Shown: positions 39,607 to 52,874 of the stretch, piece by piece | Layout of the letters: every line of letters starts with the position of its first letter | Position numbering within the stretch: position 1 is the first letter of the stretch | NCBI GenBank assembly: GCA_012295275.1 | Contig: CM022665.1 | Location: forward strand, 33,972,022-34,036,021 | Direction of reading: 5' to 3' | Source: Chrysomallon squamiferum | Lineage: Eukaryota; Mollusca; Gastropoda; Neomphalida; Peltospiridae | Length of the DNA stretch: 64,000 bases | Position numbers and translations under genes: made by a program | The notes under the pieces: model-generated | Databases searched by the model: none | Told to the model about the DNA's origin: nothing | The model's input: only the letters and a program-made list of their open reading frames with translations

Positions 39607-39783
39607 CATGTTTTCATGTTTTAACTGGAAACTAAATTCATCTTAATAATCGTGATGCTTTGTCTGCTTCACCCTTCTTTTGTTCGTTAAAGTCAACAAA
39701 ATGAACGAACGACTAAAACAGAATATTATTTTTAAATGTTAAAACATCTAAAAAAAATATTGTTTTTTATTTATTTATTTATT

Positions 39784-39785
39784 AC

Positions 39786-39833
<48 letters not shown>
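39784..39833. repeat. (ATT)n microsatellite
   Basis: About 16 ATT units. Confidence 0.95.
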
Positions 39834-39834
<1 letters not shown>

Positions 39835-39850
39835 CTTTTAAGGCAAGGCA

Positions 39851-40078
39851 TGAAACTAAAAACTGACTGTTTCAGTATGCTGTACAAACAACCGAGGTCT
39901 GATGCCGTGCTATATTGTCCATGGCTGTGTTAAAACTAAAATTAGGTAGATTTCCATGTCTTGTATAAATAATCGATATTTGATGACGTAACATGTTAGT
40001 GTACGTTAAACTAAAACCAGTCTGTCGAATAGATAGCCGATGTCTGATGTTGCGTGATGTTGTCTATCTCTGCCTGTC
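39851..40078. repeat. Degenerate tandem repeat, three units of about 75-80 bp
   Basis: Units begin with AAACTAAAA at about 39853, 39933 and 40008. Each continues through a variable part to GA(G)TCTGATG- or GATATTTGATG-type and ATGTTG/ATGTTA-type motifs in the same order. Divergence between units is high, so it is an old array. Confidence 0.55.
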
Positions 40079-40079
40079 A

Positions 40080-43000
40080 GGTCAGTCTGGTAATTGAGTT
40101 TACCTCTCAATTGATATTACATGAAATTCACAATCTCTTGCCAAAGGCAAATTCTTTATTGTCGATATAAATCTCCTTTTATACAGAAGAAACTATTTTA
40201 GAAATGTTTAATTGTTTCCTTGTTCCAGTTATTATGCCATCAAATGATCAATTTAAAACAATCCATCCATAAACTTCCGGTTATATTTTTATCTAAATTC
40301 CCCCGGCGTTTTCTGCACATCGTAAAAATAAAAGATACAAGAAGAAAATCAAAAGGACACACACAGAGCGATTATCTTATCAATCAAACACATCACAAAC
40401 TGCAAGTAATACAATCATGTTTTTGATCATGGATGATAACAGAAGTTTTTTTCCCCTAATCATTAGTACATTATTGTATTATATCACCACATGCAAATAT
40501 TCTGAAAAGGCAGTAAAAACTGAATTGACGTAAGACCGAACTGACCCACGCAGCGTTTTCTTTCTTTTATTCTTTGTACATTAATTGTTAAAAGAAAAGC
40601 GACATGCAAAGATTGTGTCAAATGACTGTATATATGATATAAACAATGACACATTGATAAAATATATACTTTCATAATTACATATCCGGATGTCAGGATA
40701 AATCTAATCCTTACATTGTGTAGCTGAGACCCCTTTCTGTGTTGCTTGTCGGAAAGTCAAAACAAAATGCGTTGTTTTTAATTACGAATGTTTTGCAGTA
40801 TTTGGCTTTCCAGTGTTAAAATTAGAATAGTTAACGTTTTTTTTTTCTTTATTTATGCTATTGTAATTTGTATATTTTATGTTGTTATTGATGTTTTGGT
40901 ACGTCTGTTGTAGTTTTTTTTTTTTTTTTTTTGTTATTGAATCGTGTGAGTTGTTATTGCTGTCTTGTTTCTGTTTAATTTGTTACTTTGTTTAGGATAA
41001 TTATTTTGGTTGTTCTTTTAGTTTCGTTCGTTTTCTTCGTTAGTTTCTTTTGCAAATGATCTTATTCAGGCTTTAAATGAGAGATTTAGTCGTTGTAAGT
41101 AATTATAATATATGAGCTTCAGGATTACAGATTCTTACACTATATAAAATAACCTCACACCAGTTAAAGTAAGCATCATAGTTAATACGGACACGGTGTG
41201 ATCAAAGACAGATGATTCGTCTTAACCGCATATACGCCGTTGGACATGAATTTGCCACCTGATGTCGCTTTTGCCCTGAAGATGAACATTGAATGATATC
41301 TCTATTCTTGAAATAATTTATGTATTTATAAGACCACACGCAGACGTTAATGTATACCTGAAAAAGTAAATGACACGGTTTTTAAATCATTCTATAACAA
41401 TAGCATTCTAATCCTTTGGCATGATGACAGCACGATATTATTTCGGCTAGTAAAAATAAAAATGTACGTTTAAGCAACTCTGAATTGTTTTCCATTCTTT
41501 CTTAACATAAAATGGATTTGTATCACGGAATTTGATAATGGATGGAATGGTAAATAATCAAACTGGAGAAGATAAATTCTTTCATCCGTCAAGTTTTCGA
41601 TATGTTACTGAGCTACCACCAGCCTTATTGGGATGTAATTACGTAATTTCGCGCCTTCTCTCCCATAGATATTTATTTTATTATTAATATTTTTTCTTTG
41701 TTATTTTTGTTCGTTTGTTGTTTGTTTGTTGTTTGTTTGTTTTTTTGGTGTTTTTTTTATAATGAATATCATTTCATCTTTAACATTATATATATGCCAT
41801 TTTCTTGAAATCTTTTAATAGTGGTAGTCGTAAATGGTATTTGTTATTTTTGGTTTAGTAACTATAGAATATGGATGATAAGCATTTATAAGACAATACA
41901 GATCTCTTTTTCAGTTACTATAGAACTGCAGAATCGATTATTAGTGCCACATTTCTCATTTTGGTCAATACCTTCATTTACAAAAGATAATGGCATGTTC
42001 TTTCATCTGCGAAGGCAAACAGCTTCCTCTCTCATGTCATCATTTTAGATAAACCATATGACATCTAATAATCTTTAATGCGAAAATGTGTTGAGGTATC
42101 ATAAAGAAAATATACATATTCTTTTACGGACTTTGTAAACCAAAGTTTTAAGATCTGATGTCCGTGTATTTCAGTTTATGTCGTACGTTTTTCACTTCTG
42201 CAACGTGAAGCTTTAAATTTTCCATACGTTGCAGTTGAAATTTTGTGAGTTTATTTTTACAGCATCGTGAGTCAACAAAATTTATCTAGTTGTTTGTTAA
42301 CTGTTGTAGGTGTTTGTTTATGACTCCTAGAATAAAAAGATAATCTTCAAGTGATGTCTTTAACAATATTTGTGAAATTATTACATCATTTATGGCTTAT
42401 ATTAAAACTGAATAAGAAAAGAGTAAGTAAGAACTGTAAAAAAATGCAAAGCAATATTTAAAAAAATTCGCAAGAGATTAATAATAATAAAACTGATAAT
42501 AAAGAATTCGTTGTTACACGATCAGAATAGATATATTTTATCTGTTATTCATACATACGTATATGCACGCACGAAGTCAGTAACATATATCTGATAAATG
42601 AATGCATGATAGAAAAAACTAAATGTGTTTTAATTATTCTGTCATCTGATAATTTTAACTATGTTAACGAAAACCCAAACTGAACTCTCGTATAGCATTA
42701 TCGAACATGACACAAACATAACAGAAAAGGTAAACAGTTCCGTTTTAGACTATATATTTTAAAAACAGTGGGGGTGGTGAAATAAATAGAAAAGACAAAA
42801 AAAAAAGACACCTGTTTGAGCAAGGGAGCGTGTGCTTATTTGTACAATGCTGGAGATACAAAGCCGACGACATTTACGTTGAAACACGTTTTTTCTTGTG
42901 TTAAACTAGCCAAGCATCCAACAGAACTATATAGGTTATCCCCAAACACCGAACGGTGACGTATCCAACAAAACCCCTCTTTGTCAAGATCTCAAAATAT

Positions 43001-44100
43001 ATTTAAATTTTTTTTTTAAAAAGAGAGAAACAAATTTAAAAATAAAAAGAATAAAGAAAAAGAAAATAGGTTCTTCGTTATTTCGCTGGTTATTATCGGT
43101 TAAGTTTAGTACCTTTAACTTTGTTTAGAAGATCGCCGACTTTTCACTTTCAAAGGTTTTAAAACATACGTGACCCTCGAGTCATCGTATGGATCATGTT
43201 CTCTTCTCCGAGTTATTCCTTCAGGTGTGTGTATGCATGTCTGTCTGTCTGTGTATGCATTCCTGTCGAAACCGTGTCGTTCTGAAAATATTTGCACTCC
43301 TTTTGGTAGAAGGCATGAAAACGTGTAACTCGAAACTTCACGTTTCCTCTAGCTATGCTAAGTTCATTATTCGAAGAAGCGGGACAGATGAATGCCAATC
43401 TCGCCAAAGTCCGATCGCGCTGTTTCACATCAATAATAGGTCTATTTTCCTTCTCATTCAGTTCTGAAAAAGATTTTAAAAAATAATAATAATACATAAA
43501 ATGAAACATAAAAAATAAAAAAGGAATAAAAATCGTTCCATTTTGAATAGCTTAGAACTTTTTCCTTTACTTTCTGCAGTTAATGGTTATTGCTGTAGGA
43601 CATGACAGCGCTGTTTCTGTTGGTAATAGCTGTTTGTGTTCCTAATGGTTGTCGAGTTTTTTTTATTCGTGATCACAAATCCACAGTATCTTTAAAAAAG
43701 AAGTTATTTCTATTATCTATTAGAAATGTAGTGTTCACGGAACATAAGAGTCGTGTTTTAATTACGGTACTAATTTTTTTAAACGTCCTCCCAAAAGTCA
43801 GACATCCCATAACGCAGACGCATTAAAACAACACAAGACACAGCTGAGCACATTACTAATGACCTGCCATTTACCTTGAATAGTACATATAATAAATAAT
43901 GGAATAGTTCGATACAACTAAATACAGAACACAGAATAAAATTATATCTAATTAAATTTATTTATAGATTTTAACATGTCCATTTGTCGCATTTTTATCC
44001 TAATTTTAAATCCGGCATCATCATCTACCCTTGTAGAAACCATTTAATCATTTAATGTCTCCGCCTGTGCAACATCAGGTCCGTTATCCATGGCTTCAAA
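40080..44100. other. Intergenic DNA, no gene supported
   Basis: AT-rich with normal CpG. It has a T run at about 40914-40932 and TTTG-type low complexity at 41710-41745. Complex DNA at 43110-43470 has ORFs on both strands (43115-43509) without known domains. No exon was recognised. Confidence 0.5.
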
Positions 44101-44112
44101 CCACGTATCTTG

Positions 44113-44400
44113 CTACGATTTGCTCATCTGTAGAAAACACAAGCATGTTATCTTCATTTCCATTGCTAAATAAAAGGTAGCGTCTCCGTCATATTTCTTT
44201 GTACATGGTTCTTCTATGCTGACATCGACTCTAGTCTGTGGTAGGGCAGTGGTGCACTTCCCGGTACACATTTTTGTCACACATCTCCAATGAACATTTT
44301 CCCTTCTGGTGCGATTCGTTGCAAATAGAAATCTGTCCAGTATTATTTGTTGTCTATCTTTTTGTGACTGAACAAATTCTACCCTTCTAAGATCAGCCAT
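44113..44400 (-). pseudogene. FLYWCH-type zinc-finger fragment, probably transposon-derived
   Basis: The 95-codon minus-strand ORF starts MADLRRVEFVQSQKDRQQII and continues LDRFLFATNRTRRENVHWRC, then CVTKMCTGKC. This matches the N-terminal half of a FLYWCH zinc finger: F-V-x-S-Q-K, the hydrophobic F-L-F strand, and W-R-C-x4-C-x-G-K. The paired histidines (H-x-H) expected about 20-30 residues after the cysteines are absent. Where they should be, the sequence reads EEPCTKKYDGD, so the finger is incomplete. FLYWCH fingers occur in invertebrate Mutator-like transposases and in small host proteins. No transposase core follows, so I read it as a decayed or truncated copy. A single-exon young gene is less likely. 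Confidence 0.6.
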
Positions 44401-45880
44401 GACTATAAAATTTTAGTCTGTTTTTGGTAGGTACATGTAGTTAATGTATAAGAACTTTTATATGTTATGTCTGTGATTGTCTACAGTTTAAATGTAGATC
44501 AATGAAATACAAGACATTGGTCGTCAGAGACAACATTGTCTTACTGACGTGAAATGAACTGAATACGGATTGCAGTGGAGAAGCCCATGAACTAAACTCT
44601 AAACACAGGGACTTCATAAACCACAGATCTTTACATTTGTTAATTCTGTTTAGCAGATTACAGTTAAGTTCTCCTAGTAATTTGTGTGGAATTGGTAGAT
44701 ATAATAACAACAACAAGCAGTAGTATGCTGAACAGACTGGAGCAGTACCACTAAAGCAGTCGGGGGTGTACATGACCCATTAAAAAGTTTTGTCTATCAA
44801 AAGGCATGTCTGCATTATGGGATGTCTGTCATTTGGGAGGGAACCGCTGGAACTAATGCAGGTCTACAAAATGTTTTAATGTCCAAATAGTTCTGAAAAT
44901 ACCAAGTAAGGACAAACAACGGTCTAACAGAGAATGGATATTTAGTGTGTTGGTTGTGTGTGGAGAAATGACATTTATAATTTATAATAACAAGGGAACC
45001 GTAAAATAATAAAAATGCACAAACAAATTCCAGTTATTTTATATATATTATTCATCATTTGTTTGTTGTTGTTTTCTTTTTTGGAGGTTATTATTATTAT
45101 TATTATTATTTTTTTTTTTTTTTTTTTTTTTTGTGTGTGTCTTTGTTGGGTTGTTTTTTTCACATTGTCTGAGATTTGTTTTACCTTCAGACAGATCATT
45201 TATATTGATTAATAAATATATCAGCGTTCAGTAAATCAATGAGATAACAACATTCGGTGTGATTATAACAATATACTTACTGCTGTTTTCATTTGAAACG
45301 ACTAAAATAAAAATGTACAGTATATTTTATTTGTGTTTAATAAAAATGCTAACTTTTTATTAAGTAAAAATTATTCGTTATTTATTTACTTATTTACTGA
45401 TTTATTTTTGTTATTTTCATAAATCACAACTTAAAATAATAATAATAATAGAAAGAACAACAACAAAAACAGTGATGATAATAATAATAATTATCATCAT
45501 CATCGTCTTAATGACAAGAAATTAATAATACTGATATTTAATTATTATTTACTGTCATTATATAAGAGATATTTCAATCTGAAAATAAAATCGAGGTTTT
45601 TCTTTCTTTTTTCCCCCCAGTGTTACAGTGTTTTAATACTAAATCTGTATTTAATTAATTATGTAACACAGACCTCACATTCAGTTCGTTACTGTGAAAC
45701 GATCCCTGTATCTCCCATATTCTAGACTTGCGTAGTTCTATTTAGATACAAACAGCAAAGCTTAGCTTTGTGCAGGTATTTCCTTACCTTCATGGATAAT
45801 AAACTACTAGCGATTTGTGTAAGAAACGTATGTGTTCAGTCGGTGTGTTGTTCTGTCTGTGAAAGTTAATAGTGGGAGTT
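44401..45880. other. Intergenic DNA, no gene seen
   Basis: A 102-codon minus ORF at 44465-44773 has no recognisable domain and borders the FLYWCH fragment, so it may be further element DNA. An ATT plus poly-T block lies at 45089-45132, and AAT/ATC low complexity at 45436-45505. Confidence 0.5.
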
Positions 45881-45889
45881 AGCGCTATC

Positions 45890-47460
45890 TACTTCCCTAC
45901 TTTCGGGGCAGCGAGTTCATTTGGCTTGCGGCGCGATTCCAGCGTTGGACAGGTGCATGCGTTGCATTCATAATAAATCAAGCATAGCAAACAAGCGCGG
46001 GGTTCATGTCTTGCGGGTTGCTTTTTTTATGTGTAGCTCATATTATGTTTGTTGTTCCAGCGAGAGAAATGGAAAATAAACAAAAGTATGTTACACATTT
46101 ACGAAAGTCTGTTTCCCATTGAGAGTATCAAATACACTCTCCCGCACTCCCTTTTACTAATGCGTTCGGCATTTGCTACATCCAGTAGATTGTCTTTTGC
46201 CATGTGGCCGTGGTCAGAAATGAAATAAATATTTGACAATAATTACAAAATGCTGTTGTTCGGGCCGGCACGTGCAGACCAGACGTTGAAAGGAACGCGA
46301 AAAACGCTGACGTCACGAACTCTTGTTTCCCGAGACAGTGACTCTAAATTACAGAGTTAAGTATTTGAGAATAAACAACTGAAGAAGAAGAAGAAAAAAT
46401 CTCTAGCTGTTATGATTTCGATATCGCTAGTGTTAAAAGTTCGCCACTCTTTCTCGGGTGAAGAGCTTACGAGTATCTCTCACTCCCACATGACAAAACT
46501 ACCGACTGGCCACTAGGGCCGTAATCAACTCAGCACGCCTGCGCTCAAACAGCCAATGGCAGGTGAGTTTTCCTCTGAAAGACACTCTGGTGAAGTTCAT
46601 TAACATACAGTAGGCTTAGAAGTCGAACAATCAAGTCAAGAGGAATTCAGTGGAAAGAAAAGTCTCCTGTATAACGTAAAGTGAATACATCCTATGGATT
46701 TGCAATTCCAAGCAGTACAATTAGCCGTGATCCGTGACGTTCGCCTTCGTCAGTCACTTGTCGTTTCTCTGGGGGAGGAGTCTAGGCGCAGGCAAATGAA
46801 AGACAACTAGAATAACATAAGAATGTTAAAGTGACACTGGATTTTACCTGCCGACACCTGGACAGTGATGCAGTACGCACTACCACTAAAATATATCTCA
46901 AAAGAGTCGTCAGGATTTTTTATTCATTTGCTTGGATACGACGATATTCTAGATAGTGGTAAAGATACTTGTGGAAGCACGCACCGATTGGAGAAAAATG
47001 CATTGTGATTTTGTTTGGATTTAAAAAGTATATATATCATAAATATATACGTAAAAATTTATATATACTGACGTATATATTATTATTATTATTATTTTAA
47101 AATAAATATGTGAAAAAGCAGTTTTGAATGAGATCTTCAGTAATTATGACATCAGGATGAAAGAAAGATATTTATCTTATATACATTTATTAAATAATAT
47201 GTATTATTTTACGATATATAATAACAGTTAAAAGTTGAAGGGAATTTTTACATGTTAGCGGACCTATACAAATTTAATTCTGTTACAAAAATTTTGAAAT
47301 CACAACACTTTCGTTTTAAATCAGCAGACGACAAGAAAAAGACACTATTTAATTCTGGGACAAAACAGGGACACGGACCGACCCAGGTCCGGAGTACTAA
47401 TGGGCCGGTTGCTATAAGAAACAGCCCAGCCCAGGGAATTACTATTCATTAAACAAGTAA
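45890..47460 (+). promoter_or_regulatory. Promoter-like CpG-rich region with splice-donor candidates
   Basis: CpG-rich, complex DNA carries CACGTG (46269-46274), a full CRE TGACGTCA (46308-46315) and a CCAAT box (46553-46557). The CCAAT box is followed at once by a near-perfect donor CAG|GTGAGT (cut after 46562). A second strong donor, AA|GTAAGTA, lies near 47456 after GC-rich DNA at 47360-47430. A 66-codon ORF (47252-47452) has no known domain. This could be the start of a + strand gene whose coding exons lie beyond the window. It is inference from motifs; no TATA box or start site can be fixed. Confidence 0.35.
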
Positions 47461-48600
47461 GTAACTATTTTTGTCAAAATTTGGAAATCACTACTTTATT
47501 TAATTTTGTAGTCACGATATTATTGCTGGACGTTGTTATCATCGGTGTTGTTCCTCAGATGATGTGTGATTGTTCACATCTATCAAGTATTTGATTGCGC
47601 GTCTATTGTTTGTCTAAATCAATTACCTTTTGTTTTTTGTGTTTTCAATTGCCCAACCTGTTGTAAAGTATGTCGCAGAGATTACAACCGAGTGGTATAA
47701 AGAAAGGTAGATCGTGTTGTTGGAATTTTTAAAAATCATATTTATAAATGCATGTATCTAAATAATAATAACAACAGTAACAGCAACAACAACAACAACA
47801 ACAACAATATACAGTATAATAATAATAATACTGTATATTATTATTACAAGACTAATTAGTAAAAAGAGAAACGATAAACATACAAGAACATGTAAAATAT
47901 CGTGTATTAGGTATAGCTTGAGCAGTTTCCTGTATTATTATATATATTCCAATGCAATGAGATTGCTGTAAACTAAATGGTGTAATCAAGATCAGATGCT
48001 TCCTTCTGAGCGGAACAGCATTTTATTTCCTAAATATCACAATTATTAAAATAGCCGAGAGATCAGAGATCAAGAAAGAGATGGAAAGAGGCTAAAAGAG
48101 AAGCTCGCAAGAGAGATTATGAAGAAGAAAAAAAGTAATTACGTTATGTTTAAAATATTATGTTATTAATTATTAAAGATATATTCATAAATAACATTAA
48201 GATCTATAAGCCAGTGATTATCAAGACAAAAGATCATGCATTATTAATATCGGCTGATACTGTTTTAACGAGTAAATTATCGTATACTTTGTAATACTGT
48301 AAGAGACGTAAATAAATTAAATAATATTTTCTTTCCTTTTCTTACTTTTAATGAATATATATACCTATGTATACCAAGATTAGGAATCAAGATTCAATGT
48401 CATTATGCTTTCTGTACTTAGTAAAATTTATATATAATTTAAAGCTAATATTATCACAGTTAAAGGATCAATAACAATGTTACTGTTACAAGGAAAAATA
48501 TTTATAGACACACACACAAAGTATCTTATAGAACAAGACTTCTTTCAGGTTTTATATATACATATTTAGCCGATATCAACTTACGCTGGTCTATAAATAT
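47461..48600. other. AT-rich DNA; AAC/AAT repeats with a small hairpin
   Basis: AAT/AAC low complexity at 47760-47850 includes a 12-base inverted repeat (47806-47817 with 47828-47839). No gene. Confidence 0.6.
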
Positions 48601-48900
48601 TTTACGCGTCAGAGAGCTATCAAGTGCACAGTTGGGGAAAAAGCGGTAATTGGTGCGTTATGACCAGTGGCAACAGGTGTTGGGTAGATCTTACAGATCG
48701 CCGTATGCCCCACGGCAATAAAGCCATCACGCCCTCGGGACACCGGCCCGATGTGTTGTTCAGTTTAGAAGTTTCCCCTTTGGCGAACTGTGCTATCGCT
48801 GTAACTATGTGTTTGCCCATAAACCATAAATCACACATCTATTTACAAATCTGTTGCCTACTTTCGCTAACGGATGCAGGCGCTTCCCATGTAACATTGC
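48600..48900. promoter_or_regulatory. Complex CpG-rich island, candidate non-coding element
   Basis: Balanced composition, no simple repeats, several CpGs and GC-rich runs such as CGGGACACCGGCCCG near 48737. ORFs on both strands (48620-48944) span it but have no recognised domain. Possibly conserved; untested. Confidence 0.25.
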
Positions 48901-49545
48901 AAAACTTGTTTGTTTTTCTTCACACACAACACGTTTATTACTAAAACCGGATCTTTAAAAATGATTACGAAAATTAATGTTGACGGGGGTTTTTGTTGTG
49001 TATTTTCTTCTTCTTCTTTTTTTAAAGATAAAATACAAAGTTAATTTTATATCACATTATTTTCGTTTAATTTGTTTGTTATAATCAAACGGTATTGTAC
49101 TGAATAGGCCATATATAATTTAACTAGTTTGGTTATGATTGTGGTTATAAAATGATAAATACTTACAGACAGGACTCGAATATGTATTTCATGTGTAACA
49201 TTACACCTTTTCATATTTTATTTTAGCGTGCACTTATTATAACACATATATTTAATATAGCCATATTTATTCGTGACTATCTCCGTAAAAAAACAAACAA
49301 AAAACTACTTTCAGTTTTTCGAAAATAGATTGAAAAGATAAATTATATTTTTAAAAACGAAAAAAAATCTGAACGGAAAGAAGTAACTGTCGTGAATATC
49401 AACAACACGATTCAAAATCGTGGCGTGAAGATAACACCGTTAACTGTGAAGGACCGCAAACAAACATCACAAGTGTTCTCGACAGTTATGACACACTTAG
49501 TGGTTTTCTCTCAACAGTTATCCCTTTGTCGAAAGACAACAAAAT

Positions 49546-49550
<5 letters not shown>

Positions 49551-49604
<54 letters not shown>
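49551..49604. repeat. (GA)n microsatellite, 27 units
   Basis: Uninterrupted GA dinucleotides. Confidence 0.95.
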
Positions 49605-49607
<3 letters not shown>

Positions 49608-51280
49608 AATAAAAAATGCAAGCTTGAATACCCTTTTCAGTTACCTCTTCTTTGTTGCTTAATTTCCGCCGAAAATATTTCACGTCTGGAGAATCTTGAA
49701 GCTCACTTGACTCGTTGAGAAAATCCCCTTACCTCGGGGGTATCTTCAGTGATACCAACAAGCCTCTAACTGGGAGGTGCTGTATTGACAAGCAAAGCGT
49801 TCGACTGCACACTGGAAAGGAATGTAGCTCTAATCGATGTTGTAAGTTCAAATATGTGGATCTATCTTCGCCTAGTATTTCTCCCACCCACAAGTAGTTT
49901 TGTAAAACTTCCGTGGCATGTTCCACGTTGTTCTATTTGTGGTGCATATAATTAACAGCATTTACCTCTCTATTGAAGAATGTACTCCTGAGTCATTTGT
50001 TTTAGGTTTTTTCTTTTTCGTCTGTGCATATATCATTTGGCTAATTTCTGTGGAAGAAATAACAGTTTAAAACATGTAGTTGTTTGTTTGATGTACAGTT
50101 ATAAAAATGTCATCAACAACAAGAAAAAATAATAATAATAAATAAATAAATAAAAATAAATAAAAACAATTTGTAAGTATGAAAGTATTTTATCTGAAAT
50201 ATTATTAATAAAGGTTGTTTACATATTTGCCATTTAATCAAAAACATGATGTACATTTAATAGTAAATTTATCCGGTTTAAGATACCACATCCGCTTATC
50301 GCTTTATTCTTTATACGGTAGAGGATGTATAAAATAAATATAGCGCAGTCTAATCTATGTTACTCTAACTAGCTGCCCTGATAAATGATAATATTAAAAA
50401 TTAATGATAATATTAGGGGGGAAAATTTATGAAATATATCCTGACAATACATGTCCATAAATTAAAATGCTAACATTTATATTTACATAAATAAAAGCTC
50501 TATATTGGGATATATACTTACACACACAGAAGTCTTGATTTATATACGGTGCTCGTAAACAAACGCACACAAACAAAAAGCGAAGAAGAAAAGAATCTAC
50601 AGTTACAGTCTATATTTTTATAGAAGATACACGAAGATAAAACTTTTTACTACTAGTTTTAAGGTACTTGTCTGTAAGCGCAAGACGTAATTTTCTACTC
50701 GTCCTCATGTACATGTGCATATTCACCAAAAAAACTGAATAATGATTAAGTTAGTAGATTCGGCTCTTATTGAATTTTCATATCTCCGATACTCAGGATA
50801 ACGAGGCCTCTCCTGTAAATAATATTTGATCCACGCCTACATCTATAATTTTCTTTCCTAAAAGTCCTTGACACGCTTCTTCTTTTTTTTTATTTTGTTG
50901 TTGTTAAATCTTCATACTCCCACACGCAGTCACAGTAGATTACTTGCAATATTACACAACCTGCAACAGACTAGTTTCATATCTTATTACTGAAGAACAC
51001 ACAATTATAAGTGTATATTTTTCCTTCTTTATTAGTGTATTTGTTTTTGTTTAAAAATAAAAAGTATAATATAATTATGTCATTATTTCTTTAAAACTTT
51101 TCAAAATAAAATTCTGACAACAACCACCATGTATACAACGCCTCCAGTATTTGTAATCCCTGAGCTGGCAGACATGTTTAATAATACACTATTTTTCCAA
51201 ACGCATACTCTTAGTTTAAACCCTTTGACAGATTTTACATTCATTATTATATTTAGTTTTCATTCCCAATTTGTACATAT
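49605..51280. other. Intergenic DNA, no gene supported
   Basis: A more complex segment at 49690-49930 has overlapping opposed ORFs of 60-65 codons and a small GGTATC/GATACC hairpin. The rest is AT-rich with AAT/AAATA low complexity at 50126-50165. Confidence 0.5.
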
Positions 51281-51284
51281 TATG

Positions 51285-51480
51285 ATTCTGCAGTGAGATC
51301 GCCGTCGAGGACACACCACGGGTAGCTGACAGCTGTAGCGAATTATGAACGATAAAAAGCAGGCGTTTAAACGGCGTCATTCAACTGTTTCTCCATATCG
51401 GGTCGCCATCTAACGTCTTGCACAGAAGCAGTCAAACGCGCCAGATCGTATCTCGGCTCAAAATGCGTCTTCAAAAAGCT
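51285..51480. promoter_or_regulatory. Small CpG-rich island
   Basis: Around 200 bases of complex DNA with many CpGs (GATCGCCGTCGAGG at the start, GCGCCAGATCG near 51438). No ORF with a known domain. Confidence 0.2.
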
Positions 51481-52870
51481 AAAATTTGTTTTATGTCAAG
51501 TGCACCTACATGCCTAACTTTTTTTAAACTTTTTTTCTTTCTTTCCTTATTATTTTTTGTTCCTGCTAAAGCTCTGATGTGTTTTGTATTTGTATGTATG
51601 TGTATGTGCGCGCGTGCATGCATGTACACATTTATATAATCGCTATTCGATATCTTCCCGATAAACCATAAAAAACGTTCTCAAATTTTGTTTTGAAAAA
51701 CAACTACTACATGCATGCATATGTTCCAGTAATATCAGATTCGAAGCGAGCTTTCTTTTCTCTCTATTTAAAAAAAAATAAAATAAAAATAAATAAATAA
51801 ATAAAAAACTGAAGACAAGACAGAAAAAAAGAGAAAAGAAAATGTAATATAAGACACAAATGAAGATGTAACCGAGTACAGAGAAGACACACAACACTCA
51901 GGGAAGTGTCTTTGTTGTGCAGCGTACCGTAAAATTTCTCACTTCTGAACGTCCCTCTCACGTTGTTGAAGTCTATCAACAGATAATATCGTTTTATTTG
52001 TGTCCCCTTAAGAAAAAAAGAAAGAGAGAAACAAAAAACAAAAAAGAGGCTAGAAAGAAGGAAAACAAAAAACATTTTGTGCCAGGCCGTTCGTGAATAC
52101 TATTCATCAAGTAGAAGAAATAAGCAGTCGGTGAAGTGTCTAAAACAAACAAACAAATAAATAATTTAAAAACCCAAACCAAAGACTACTATTGATTAAA
52201 AGCTTTTCACTCGGTAGTTATTTTGAAATTAAGAAGTTTTATGGTTTTTATAAACATATAGATATCACAGTCGTTAATATGCGTCATAATATTTTTGGTT
52301 TGTTTTTGTTTGGTTCTTTCCAGATTATTATTGTTATTAGTCTTTTTTCTTTTTTTTTAATGTTAGAAACAATATTAAAATAAACCAGTAACGTTTGTTA
52401 GATCATCACAGTGTCAGTAATGACCTAAAATATTAACTAAATTATAAAAATATTTATTCACACACACACACACACACACACTATTCGAAACGTGAATTCT
52501 ACTCAGGAACACCACGTGGTTTTATTACGATCTGTAACCAGTTCATTGGAGGTAAACTAATTTAATAAAAGATTTCTTTGGTTGTGGTTTGATCGTTCGA
52601 CATCTTCTTTTAATATCAGAACGGCGGATAATCTAATGGGGACTCGTCATAAAACAAATTACAGCTTAGCACTTTATGAACGTTCTTTCTTCTTTTCTTT
52701 TTTGTATGTGTGAGGTTTTTTGTTTTGTTTGTTGTTACGTGTTTTTTTTGTGTTTTTTTTAGGGGGGGTTCAAACCAGCAGCTAGATTTTCTTGTTTGAC
52801 AGTTGGTCGGTTTTCGGCCGATAGAGAGGAAGCCAGGATGAGGTGGCATTGTTTGCTTTTGTCATTAAGT
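51481..52870. other. Intergenic DNA, no gene seen
   Basis: T-rich and A-rich tracts give low-complexity ORFs on the minus strand (51643-52182). A CA array lies at 52459-52481. Confidence 0.6.
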
Positions 52871-52874
52871 TTAG

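Noticed and set aside
45890-46010. tRNA-like GC-rich sequence
   Set aside because: No pair of polymerase III box motifs with correct spacing and no cloverleaf.
49690-49930. Second SINE or tRNA-like element
   Set aside because: Stretches such as AAGCGTTCGACTGC hint at a B-box, but no A-box at the right distance and no matching ends were found.
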